From positions 1-64,000 of the forward strand of contig NZ_BBOX01000030.1 in assembly GCF_001553455.1 (NCBI RefSeq): 64,000 bases of DNA, read 5' to 3'. The notes beneath the pieces are model-generated. The model was not told the origin of the DNA. It made no database searches and saw only the letters and a program-made list of their open reading frames with translations. The DNA is from Streptomyces hygroscopicus subsp. hygroscopicus. GTDB taxonomy: Bacteria; Actinomycetota; Actinomycetes; Streptomycetales; Streptomycetaceae. Position 1 is the stretch's first letter; each line of letters opens with the position of its first letter. Below are positions 27,527 through 34,726 of this stretch, in pieces. The translations under genes and the position numbers were made by a program.

Positions 27527-28506
27527 ATGACAGTGCATCGAGTCGCGGTCCTGGCGCTGGACGGGGTCACCCCGCTGGACCTGGCGATCCCGACGCAGAT
27601 CTTCACCACCCGGCCGGAAACCCCCTACGAGATGACCGTATGCGCGCTGGACGCGAAGGTGGCCACCACCGCGGGCTTCGCCCTGATCGCCGGTGGGGAT
27701 CTGGAGCAGGTGCGCGGCGCCGACACCGTGATCGTGCCGGGATTCGAACCGATACTGCCGCTGCCGGACGCCGTGCTCGGCACGCTGGCCGAGGCCCGCG
27801 ACCGGGGCAAGCGTGTGGTGTCGATCTGCACGGGCCCTTCGCACTGGCCGCGGCGGGCGTGCTGGACGGGCTGCACGCCACGACCCACTGGAAACACATC
27901 GACGAGTTCGAGCGGGACTTCCCGGCCGTCGAGGTCGACCGCGACGTGCTCTACGTCGACGAGGGCGACGTGCTCACCTCGGCCGGGGTGTGCTGCGGCA
28001 TCGACCTGTGTCTGCACCTCGTACGCCGCGACCTGGGAGCGGTGGTGGCCAACGAGATCGCCCGCGGTCTGGTGGCCGCCCCACACCGGGACGGCGGGCA
28101 GGCCCAGTACGTGCCGGCTCCCGTCGCGACGGCCGGTGAGGCGTCGCTGTCCGGTACCCGGGAATGGGCCCTGCACCGGCTCGGCGAGCCACTCACGCTG
28201 CGCGTGCTCGCCCGGCACGCGGGCCTTTCGCAGCGGACCTTCATGCGCCGGTTCACCGAGGAGACGGGCACGACCCCGTTGCAGTGGTTGCAGGGCGCCC
28301 GCCTCAGCAGGGCACGGGAACTGCTGGAAACCACGGACCACTCGGTGGACCGGGTGGCGCGGGAGTGCGGACTGGGCACGGCAGCCAACCTGCGGCTGCA
28401 CTTTCGGCGGGCACTGGGCACCACCCCCACCGCCTACCGCCGCACCTTCGGGCGCTCGACGTCGCACAGTCCGGCCTGTTCACCAGCAGGCCAGCGCTCG
28501 CACTGA
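27527..28506 (+). pseudogene. GlxA-family AraC-type regulator with one frameshift
   Basis: An N-terminal DJ-1/PfpI-like domain (MTVHRVAVLALDGVTPLDLAIPTQIF, VIVPGFEPILPLPDAVLGTL) is followed by a C-terminal AraC double helix-turn-helix (WALHRLGEPLTLRVLARHAGLSQRTFMRRFTEETGTTPLQWLQGARLSRARELLETTDHSVDRVARECGLGTAANLRLHFRRALGTTPTAYRR). The frame breaks at about 27833. ICTGPSHWP should read ICTGAFALAAAGVLDG, and adding one base restores it. Everything else is intact, so this is either a very recent mutation or a sequencing error. It would control the divergent HD/RidA genes. Confidence 0.82.
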
Positions 28507-28925
28507 AAATCGCACCGCCCGACCAGTTGTGAGAGCGGCCTTCACTTCTTCAGGTGAGGCGCTCCGGCGGAGCTGAGGCGGGTCAGTGCGTTTCCGGTGG
28601 CCTGGACCGGGTGGTGGCGCGGGAGGACTCCCCGGTGCGGGAACCGTGGATTGCCGCGACGCTCGCGTTCGTCTCAGGCGGTGCCAGTCTGGTCGACCTG
28701 CCGCAGCGCTTCGGACAGTTCGCCAGGGTCAACACACCGGGGGCGGGTGGGGCGTGGGGTGCTGAGCCACGTGGCGGAGACGGAGCCGTGCAGGCCGCTC
28801 GGCATCAGCAGCCACGAGCCGGTGGTCAGGGAGCGGGTGCCCTGAGCGGTGCACCGGTGGGCGGTGCCGGCGGGGACGTGGACGATGAGCTCGTGGCGGA
28901 CGTAGTCGGCCAGGACGTGTCCGGG
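28507..28925. other. No intact gene; possible transposase trace
   Basis: The plus strand around 28610-28730 reads REPWIAATLAFVSGGASLVDLPQRFGQFARVNT. It vaguely resembles the N-terminal block of IS5-type transposases (AIAF...GT.WV.LP..YG.W..V..R), but is too short to be sure. Confidence 0.3.
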
Positions 28926-29010
28926 TCATCGATCGGCGGGGGCAAGGGGTGCAGCGGTCTGGCGTTGGCGATGCCCTGGTGTGGTCGGTGTCTGTTGTGG
29001 AACTGGACAG
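28926..29010 (-). pseudogene. rve-type transposase, C-terminal fragment
   Basis: The minus strand reads QFHNRHRPHQGIANARPLHPLPPPIDDPD, nearly identical to the C-terminus of the intact transposase at 2242-3339 (FYNAHRPHQGIANARPLHPLPTPINDPD). Isolated fragment. Confidence 0.75.
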
Positions 29011-29028
29011 GTTGGTTGCGCATGCATG

Positions 29029-29050
29029 CATTGAGAAAGCTTTCTTGATG
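29029..29050. promoter_or_regulatory. Palindromic operator of the MarR gene
   Basis: CAT-TG-AGAAAGCTTTCT-TG-ATG is a 22-bp palindrome interrupted by one two-base mismatch in each arm. It ends 15 bases before the GTG start of the MarR gene. Size and position fit autoregulation by a MarR dimer. Confidence 0.6.
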
Positions 29051-29065
29051 AACTAATCTCGAAGA

Positions 29066-29578
29066 GTGTTCGATCCCATCGAGGTACCGCCACCACCCGG
29101 CCCCGTCGTTGAGTTCGCTCAGCACGTCGGACGGCTGCACTCGCTGCTGGACAGGGTCGTCGTGTCGGCCGCGGGCAGCTGCCACTTGTCGCGCGCAGAG
29201 TTCGACGTCCTCGTCGCACTCGCGGCGCAGTCCGACGGCCTTCGCCCGCGGCAGCTTTCGGAAGGTCTGCTGCTGACCACGGGCGGCCTGAGCAATATTC
29301 TCCGTCGACTGCAGCGTGAGGGTTACATCGAACGGCAATGTGAGCCCTCGGACCGGCGAGGCCGCATGATCCGCATCACTGCTACGGGAATGGCGTTGGC
29401 GCGGGAAGCGACTTTTCGTGTCAATGCGAGTATTGAGCGACTGCTCGCCCCTGTTGACCGCATGCACCTGGACCAGGCCAACGCGCACCTTCATCTGATG
29501 CTGAGCGATCTCGGCGAGGACGGGCCAGTCCACCGGCTGCAAGGAAAGGTTTGCCCTGCTCAGCAGGGCAAGCAGTGA
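29066..29578 (+). CDS. MarR-family transcriptional regulator
   Basis: 170 residues from GTG 29066 (MFDPIEVPPPPGPVVEFAQHVGRLHSLLDRVVV). The winged helix reads LSRAEFDVLVALAAQSDGLRPRQLSEGLLLTTGGLSNILRRLQREGYIERQCEPSDRRGRMIRITATGMALAREA: recognition helix TTGGLSNILRRL and the wing with the conserved D-R-R (SDRRGRMIRIT). N- and C-terminal helices form the dimer interface. The palindrome at 29029-29050 is its likely binding site. The NIPSNAP-SDR fusion gene starts 11 bases after its stop, so regulator and enzyme are co-transcribed. The ligand is probably the enzyme's substrate. Confidence 0.9.
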   Translation: MFDPIEVPPPPGPVVEFAQHVGRLHSLLDRVVVSAAGSCHLSRAEFDVLVALAAQSDGLRPRQLSEGLLLTTGGLSNILRRLQREGYIERQCEPSDRRGRMIRITATGMALAREATFRVNASIERLLAPVDRMHLDQANAHLHLMLSDLGEDGPVHRLQGKVCPAQQGKQ

Positions 29579-29589
29579 AGGAAAACAGA

Positions 29590-30726
29590 GTGCCTGTTTA
29601 TCAAAAGCGTACGTACCATCTGGCATCGGAGTCCGCCGTACCTGACTACCTGGAACGGTGGGAGGCTCATATAGCGACGCTGGCCGAGTTCAACGTCGTG
29701 ACACACGGGTTCTCCCGGGTGCCTGGAAACCCGAAGGCCGTCGTCGCCCTGGTCAGCTTCCAGGACGGAGACGATCCCCGCACGGTTATCCGCGACTACA
29801 TGGAAAGTGAAGGCTTCCGGCGCGACATGGCGGGCTTCGACATGTCGCAGATCGAACGGGTGGACACACTCCTCCTCGATCCCGTGGACACGGTTGAGGA
29901 GTTGTCCACAGTAGGCGGCGAGAGCCACAGCCGTCCGGCGCCCGGCGGGAGTGCACGGCTCGCAGGCAAGGTCGCGCTCATTACCGGAGGTGCCCGTGGC
30001 CAGGGCGAGGCCGAAGCACGTCGGTTCGCCCGCGAGGGCGCGATCGTCTACCTGTGCGATCTTCTCGCCGAGCAGGGCGAGAAGGTCGCGGAGGAGATCC
30101 GCATGGCTGGGGGCAAGGCTCACTTCAAAGTGCTCGATGTCACCGACCCCGCGCAATGGAACCGGGTGATCAGTGAGGTCGAAGCGGAGACGGGCCGCCT
30201 CGACATCCTCATCAACAACGCCGGGACCAATGTCCGCCATTCACTCACCGCCACTTCGCGCGAGGCGTGGGACACCATCCTCGACGTCAATCTGACGGGA
30301 CAGTTCCTCGGTATGCAGGCCTGCGCGCCGTTGATGGAGCGGACGGGCGGCGGAAGCATCATCAATATCGGGTCCACGGCAGGAATCATGGGTCATCCTG
30401 TCGCCGCATACTCCTCCTCCAAGTGGGGAGTGCGAGGGATGACCAAGTCCGCGGCCATCGATCTCGCCGCGAAGGGGATTCGGGTCAACGCCATGCATCC
30501 GGGCGTGGTCGACACCCCGATGATGGATTCGGGAAGCACCCTATTCAAGAGTCTGGTGAGCATGACTGCCCTCGGCCGCGCGGCAGACGCGGATGAGATG
30601 GCTTCGGCCGCACTTTTCCTCGCAAGCGATGACTCCAGCTTCGTGACCGGAATCGACTTGCCGGTCGACGGAGGTTTCAGCGAACTCGCCGCCTACGGTG
30701 AGATCTGGAACAGAATCAACAGCTGA
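29590..30726 (+). CDS. NIPSNAP-like domain fused to a short-chain dehydrogenase
   Basis: 378 residues from GTG 29590 (VPVYQKRTYHL), with GAAGGA seven bases upstream. Residues 1-100 look like a NIPSNAP/dimeric alpha-beta barrel domain (YHLASESAVPDYLERWEAHIATLAEFNVVTHGFSRVPGNPKAVVALVSFQD). A linker (about 101-122) leads to a classical SDR: cofactor motif TGGARGQGEA (132-141), NNAG (209-212), catalytic Ser262 (GSTAG) and Tyr274-x3-Lys278 (YSSSK), then PGVVDTPM. NAD(P)-dependent alcohol/ketone oxidoreductase of the cytoplasm. Asp157 (YLCDLLA) after the second strand hints at NAD. The fusion is unusual: NIPSNAP domains normally stand alone and bind small hydrophobic molecules. It is in an operon with the MarR gene. 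Confidence 0.87.
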   Translation: MPVYQKRTYHLASESAVPDYLERWEAHIATLAEFNVVTHGFSRVPGNPKAVVALVSFQDGDDPRTVIRDYMESEGFRRDMAGFDMSQIERVDTLLLDPVDTVEELSTVGGESHSRPAPGGSARLAGKVALITGGARGQGEAEARRFAREGAIVYLCDLLAEQGEKVAEEIRMAGGKAHFKVLDVTDPAQWNRVISEVEAETGRLDILINNAGTNVRHSLTATSREAWDTILDVNLTGQFLGMQACAPLMERTGGGSIINIGSTAGIMGHPVAAYSSSKWGVRGMTKSAAIDLAAKGIRVNAMHPGVVDTPMMDSGSTLFKSLVSMTALGRAADADEMASAALFLASDDSSFVTGIDLPVDGGFSELAAYGEIWNRINS

Positions 30727-30758
30727 CCCCCGCTGTTTCCTCACCTCGATCTTCCATG

Positions 30759-30786
30759 AGGGCCCGTCATCTTCCCGTCGGGCCCT
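30759..30786 (+). terminator. Terminator hairpin after the SDR gene
   Basis: AGGGCCCG (30759-30766) pairs with CGGGCCCT (30779-30786) around a 12-base loop, 32 bases after the stop codon at 30726. Confidence 0.55.
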
Positions 30787-31308
30787 TACGCTTGTTCGAG
30801 CCGGAAATTCTGTGAATGGGCAGACCGATTGTACGACTGCCGCACCGGGTAGACGCCGGGTTCACAGCTCCGGCCGTCGTGGTGCCGCTTGAAGGACGGA
30901 GTGCAGCTGGTCAGCCGGGTGCGGCAGTGCTTCGAGCCAGCCAAGGGCGTCTGTGAAGACGCCAGTCCCGTGCCGGTGCTGTTGCGAGGCGCAGGCGGCC
31001 TCCCCGTCTCAACACTGCCCGTCGTTGCGTGCGCTCGAGCCTCGGGCTTTCACCAGGTAGGGCGTCCGGTAGAGGTTTTCCCGTAACTGGTAGGGGGGTT
31101 GGTGTTGGCTGGGCATGGGTGGGGTGATCTCACCTTGACTCTGTCGGGGATCTTGGTGTCGGCGGAGTCAACTGTCCAGGAACCAGCCGCCTGAGGGTCC
31201 GCCGCAGCGTGACGCCGCACCGGTGGGCTCGCATTGCGCACCTGACGACGCCCCGAGCGGACCTTCCCTTCCTTTCTAGGTAAAACCGCACCCGGAGAAA
31301 AGGGACCC
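30787..31308. other. No recognisable gene
   Basis: Short open frames only, with no family features. It may contain the promoter of the AT-richer gene pair that follows, but I cannot point to convincing -35/-10 elements. Confidence 0.35.
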
Positions 31309-31587
31309 TTGCATCGTCTCGTTGACGCAAAAAAGCAGCAAGATAACCGCGATCATTCCATCGCCGAGTGTAATGACGTCTTGGGGCAACTGCAGCGGAA
31401 CAGACTTGCAGTGCGACGAGTACCCTTTCGCCTCTGCCGAAGAGGGATCCAACAAGGCGACGACCGATACTCCGTCCGCCTGATCGAGAGTACCGACAAC
31501 GAAGCAGGCGGGCGGCGACTCAACTCGATGTACACTCTCAATCGGATCCTCGACGGTGATCCGTTCTACGTGAAGATCACTAACTAA
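31309..31587 (+). CDS. Hypothetical protein (92 residues or C-terminal remnant)
   Basis: An open frame in AT-richer DNA that ends ...LNSMYTLNRILDGDPFYVKITN, 16 bases before the next gene. The product is basic with no membrane segment or known motif. The N-terminal part (MHRLVDAKKQQDNRDHSIAECNDVLGQLQRNRL) reads less like protein than the end, so it may be the tail of a longer lost gene. The closeness to an immunity-like second gene suggests a toxin-tail remnant, but this is inference. A frame on the opposite strand over the same bases (31276-31656) is a weaker alternative. Confidence 0.35.
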   Translation: MHRLVDAKKQQDNRDHSIAECNDVLGQLQRNRLAVRRVPFRLCRRGIQQGDDRYSVRLIESTDNEAGGRRLNSMYTLNRILDGDPFYVKITN

Positions 31588-31603
31588 GAGAAGGGCTCGC
31601 CCT

Positions 31604-32131
31604 ATGGGGCTCGTCGCCGAGTACAGCGTCGACGCCACTCCAGGAAGTCGATTCACCGAAATTTATGACGCAGACGCTTACCTCGACGATGCAGCTGCCA
31701 TGGACGCTGCACGACATCAGGTGGTAGCCGGCAATGGCTACCACCTGTATCTACACAGCCTCCAAGCCGATATCCCCGTCCGGATCACTATTCGGATTTG
31801 GGATGCACCACCACCATGTCCTCCGTCCGACGCCGAAGGAAGCACCACCGTCACCATCGAATCCGCAACCGGGAACCTTGTAATAAATCAGCTCACCTAC
31901 GGTCCTGCAGGTGCCATGGACCTCCCCCGTGCTGGATTCTACGAAGGGTTTTCCTGGTGGACGGGTCGACAAGCCATGCGCGACTACTACGACACCGTCC
32001 TCAGTCAACTAGCTGATTCCGGTCGGAGCGCCCGACTCCCGAATAACTGGCGACATACGCAAAACACTGAGCGCTACTTCCTCGACCTGATGTGGGTACG
32101 TGAGCCACAGTCGCTCGACGACGATCTGTGA
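31604..32131 (+). CDS. Hypothetical protein, immunity-protein-like (175 residues)
   Basis: ATG 31604 has AGAAGGG about nine bases upstream. The protein (MGLVAEYSVDATPGSRFTEIYDADAYLDDAAAMDAARHQ) is acidic, single-domain and soluble. It has a central run of beta-strand-like segments (VRITIRIWDAPPPCPP, GSTTVTIESATGNLVINQLTYG) and a Trp/Tyr-rich C-terminal helix region (YEGFSWWTGRQAMRDYYDTVLSQL). I recognise no family. Small acidic soluble proteins in AT-rich islands behind a short frame are often immunity or antitoxin genes. Its base composition differs clearly from neighbours, which suggests recent transfer. Confidence is good that it is a gene, low for any function. Confidence 0.6.
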   Translation: MGLVAEYSVDATPGSRFTEIYDADAYLDDAAAMDAARHQVVAGNGYHLYLHSLQADIPVRITIRIWDAPPPCPPSDAEGSTTVTIESATGNLVINQLTYGPAGAMDLPRAGFYEGFSWWTGRQAMRDYYDTVLSQLADSGRSARLPNNWRHTQNTERYFLDLMWVREPQSLDDDL

Positions 32132-32225
32132 AAGGCGTTCGTCCTCCACGTCCTAGTAGAACTCCGTTAGGTCTGTGTGTCGACCTTGTTCAGGGGCATG
32201 GTGAGTAGGTGGACGCACATGAAGT

Positions 32226-32780
32226 GAACCGTGTACGGGCGATGCTGGCGTTATACGTGGCTGATGTGTTCGCCTCGGCACCACGCAAGAACCAGCGGGC
32301 AAGAGCGACTGCTATCTGCGGGGACTGATGACGGACGGGGCGGTCAAATCCATCCAGGCCATGGCTTCGCGGCTGCCGGACGGCAATGAGCAGAACCTGC
32401 AGCAGTTCGTGAACCAGTCCACGTGGGATCCGGTGCCGGTGCGCCGGCGGATCGCGGAGCGGATGGTGCCGCAGATCGCCCCGGACGCCTGGGCGGTCGA
32501 TGATGTGTCATTCCCCAAGGACGGCAGGATGTCGGTCGGCGTCGCCCACCAGTACTGCGGTGCGCTGGGCAAGCAGGCCAACTGCCAGGGGCCGTCAGCG
32601 TGCACGCGGTGTTCGACACGGCCTCGTGCCCGCTGAACTGGCAGCTGTACCTGCCCCGGGCGGACCCACTTCGAAGGCCGCTCCTGGAACGGTTGGTACC
32701 ACCACGCCACCCTCGTCACCGCCGCCCACGCCTTCCTCACCGAGCAGCACTGGCCCCAAAAGCCGACATACCGCACTCTG
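32226..32780 (+). pseudogene. IS701-family transposase, frameshifted and incomplete
   Basis: Three frames in succession give [26 protein letters not shown]; then [97 protein letters not shown]; then [23 protein letters not shown] further shift leads to FEGRSWNGWYHHATLVTAAHAFLTEQHWP. The DD of [11 protein letters not shown] and the [10 protein letters not shown] block are diagnostic for IS701 transposases. The region between LYLP and FEGRSW, containing the rest of the catalytic core, is deleted. Confidence 0.82.
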
Positions 32781-32850
32781 ATGAGCGTGCTGTGCTGGAA
32801 CGCTGGACGCGGCGGGCGAACTCCGCCCAGCCTCTGGCGTTACGGGCTCA

Positions 32851-33061
32851 CAACCACCCCCGCTGGCGCGGGGCCGACGTGCGGGGCCCGGTTTCCCTGA
32901 TTGTCCGTCAGGAACCACCCCCGCTGGCGCGGGGCCGACCAGGAATACGAATCCCTCCCGACCGGTATCGAGGAACCACCCCCGCTGGCGCGGGGCCGAC
33001 GCCTCGGCCAGCAGGGCGCGGGTGGACCAGGACGAACCACCCCCGCTGGCGCGGGGCCGAC
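32851..33061 (-). CRISPR. Type I-E-like CRISPR array, 4 repeats and 3 spacers
   Basis: 28-bp repeats at 32851-32878, 32912-32939, 32973-33000 and 33034-33061 are separated by three unique 33-bp spacers (32879-32911, 32940-32972, 33001-33033). The repeat core CCCCCGCTGGCGCGGGG forms the stem of actinobacterial type I-E repeats. In E. coli-like orientation the array reads on the minus strand. The leftmost repeat differs at its outermost base (C for G on the plus strand), as expected of the leader-distal end. That puts the leader to the right (33062 onward). No cas gene is in the window. The array directly abuts a broken IS701 transposase. Confidence 0.93.
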
Positions 33062-33383
33062 ACTTGCTGACCTGGGACTCTACTCCCGGTCAACGCCGTT
33101 TTCCTTCAGTTGGAGGTTGGCGTGAGCAGCGCCAGCGGGCCGTCTAGCGCGGTCGTGAGGACAGGTCTCGTGGTCATGTTGGAGATGATCTCAGAGGTGA
33201 GGTCTAGCGCGAAGTGCATTGCGTGGGAGGCCGGAGCAGCGGGGTGACCAGGTCGCTCCCATGCCGGCAATCGATGGCTCTGTCCCTGCCGAATACCTCA
33301 TCCGGGACCGGGACAGGTGTGGACCCCCGATCCGGTGCGAAGACCTGACGCACAGGGCTTGACCCGCTCCGTCCGCTGCCTGC
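33062..33383. other. Presumed CRISPR leader, then transposon-end debris
   Basis: About 100 bases right of the array contain the AT-richer stretch GCCGTTTTCCTTCAG, fitting a leader read leftward. From about 33260 the sequence resembles the flank of the insertion sequence at 2213-2241. No gene is seen. Confidence 0.45.
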
Positions 33384-33428
33384 AGGGTGCTGGTTATGCG
33401 CATAAGTAATGCGCATAACCAGCACCCT
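33384..33428. promoter_or_regulatory. Double palindromic operator for the LacI gene
   Basis: Two 20-base arms (AGGGTGCTGGTTATGCGCAT and its exact complement) are separated by five bases. Within it, TTATGCGCATAA (33394-33405) is itself a palindrome and TAATGCGCATAA (33407-33418) nearly so: two overlapping LacI-type half-site pairs. It ends 19 bases before the GTG start, so it should cover the promoter and act in autoregulation. Confidence 0.75.
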
Positions 33429-33447
33429 CGATGAGAAGGACGCAAGC

Positions 33448-34554
33448 GTGGAGCAGTCGCGGAAGCGGGCGAAGCGAGGCCGTAACACCGGCTCCGCGGG
33501 CCGCACCTCCCGGCCCCGGCAGGCCGAGGTGGCGCAGCTCGCCGGGGTCTCCCAGGCCACCGTCTCGCTCGTGCTGTCGGCGCGTACGGACGGCAAGGCC
33601 GCGACGATCTCCAAGGAGACGCGGCAGCGCGTCCTCGACGCCGCCCGCAGCCTCGGGTACGCGCACGACCCGGCGGCGCGGCGGCTGGCCGCCGTGCGCA
33701 ACAACCTCCTCGGCGTCTTCAGCTTCACCGCGACGTTCCCGACGGATGTGCAGCACTCGTACTACCCGTTCCTCGTCGGTGTGGAGCAGGAGGCGGCGGC
33801 CCGCGGCTTCGACCTGGTGCTCTTCACCGGATCGAGCAGCGGCGGAGCGGGCGCGGCGGGGCCGGACGCGCTGAGCCGGGTGCGCCTGGCCGACGGCTGC
33901 CTCTTCCTCGGCCGCCACGTGCCGCGTGCGGAGCTGAAGCGGCTGGTGGCCGACGGCTTCCCGGTGGTCCATCTGGGCCGGCGCGACGAGCTGGAGGGGC
34001 TGGCCTGGGTCGGCGCCGACTACCTCAGCGCCAGCCGCGCCGTCGTGGCGCACCTGGCGGCACTGGGCCACCGGCGCATCGTCCTGGTGCGCGAGGACGA
34101 CGACGCCCCGGCGTCCGCGGACCGCGAGCGCGGCTTCCTGGAGGGGCTCGAGGAGACCGGTGCCGAGACCGGCCCGGCGGCGGTGCTGCGCTGCGCCGAC
34201 CCGGTGCACGAGGTGACGGCGGAGCGGGTGCGCGCGCTGGTCGCGGACGGGGTGACGGCGTTCGTCGCGGAGGAGACGGACACCGGTGCGGCCTGGCGGG
34301 CGCTGGACGCGGCCGTCCGGGAGGCGGGGCTCGACTGCCCCGGGGACGTCTCGCTGGCCCTGCTCGGCAGTCCGCCGCCGGACCTGGCCGGGGGGCTCGT
34401 GCCCACGGGGTTCGACGTGCCCCGGCACCAGCTCGGCGCCGCCGCCGTACGGCTCCTCGCCGCCCTGGTCGCCGGTGAGCAGGTGCACGAGCCGTTGGTG
34501 GCCTGCGAGTTCCGGACCGGCGCGACGGCGGGGCCACCCGGCCGTCGGCCATGA
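33448..34554 (+). CDS. LacI-family transcriptional regulator (block A)
   Basis: 368 residues from GTG 33448 (VEQSRKRAKRGRNT), with AGAAGGA seven bases before it. An upstream ATG at 33409 lies inside the operator and is unlikely. A basic leader precedes the helix-turn-helix (RQAEVAQLAGVSQATVSLVLSARTDGKAATISKETRQRVLDAARSLGYAHDPAARRLA), then comes a periplasmic-binding-protein-like effector domain (NNLLGVFSFTATFPTDVQHSYYPFLVGVEQEAAARGFDLVLFTG through FDVPRHQLGAAAVRLLAALVAG). It should repress block A (FAD oxidoreductase to esterase) and release DNA on binding a sugar or breakdown product. Operator candidates are seen only upstream of its own gene. Confidence 0.92.
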   Translation: MEQSRKRAKRGRNTGSAGRTSRPRQAEVAQLAGVSQATVSLVLSARTDGKAATISKETRQRVLDAARSLGYAHDPAARRLAAVRNNLLGVFSFTATFPTDVQHSYYPFLVGVEQEAAARGFDLVLFTGSSSGGAGAAGPDALSRVRLADGCLFLGRHVPRAELKRLVADGFPVVHLGRRDELEGLAWVGADYLSASRAVVAHLAALGHRRIVLVREDDDAPASADRERGFLEGLEETGAETGPAAVLRCADPVHEVTAERVRALVADGVTAFVAEETDTGAAWRALDAAVREAGLDCPGDVSLALLGSPPPDLAGGLVPTGFDVPRHQLGAAAVRLLAALVAGEQVHEPLVACEFRTGATAGPPGRRP

Positions 34555-34556
34555 CA

Positions 34557-34652
34557 CCCCCGGACCTCGGGTCCCCCGGACCTCGGGTCCCCCGGACCTC
34601 GGGTCCCCCGGACCTCGGGTCCCCCGGACCTCGGGCCCCCCGGACCTCGGGC
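34557..34652 (+). repeat. Six tandem 16-bp repeats between lacI and the FAD oxidoreductase gene
   Basis: Unit CCCCCGGACCTCGGGT repeated six times without gaps; the last two units end in C. Each unit contains CCCGG/CCTCGGG complementary parts, so the transcript can fold into hairpins. The repeat starts two bases after the regulator stop codon and leaves about 75 bases to the next start, a place where it could attenuate read-through. Confidence 0.85.
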
Positions 34653-34726
34653 CCTCCGGGCCCCCGGCCGGCCCGGCCAACACCCCCCTGACACCCAAGG
34701 CACCACCCTCACCCCCGAGGAGCACC

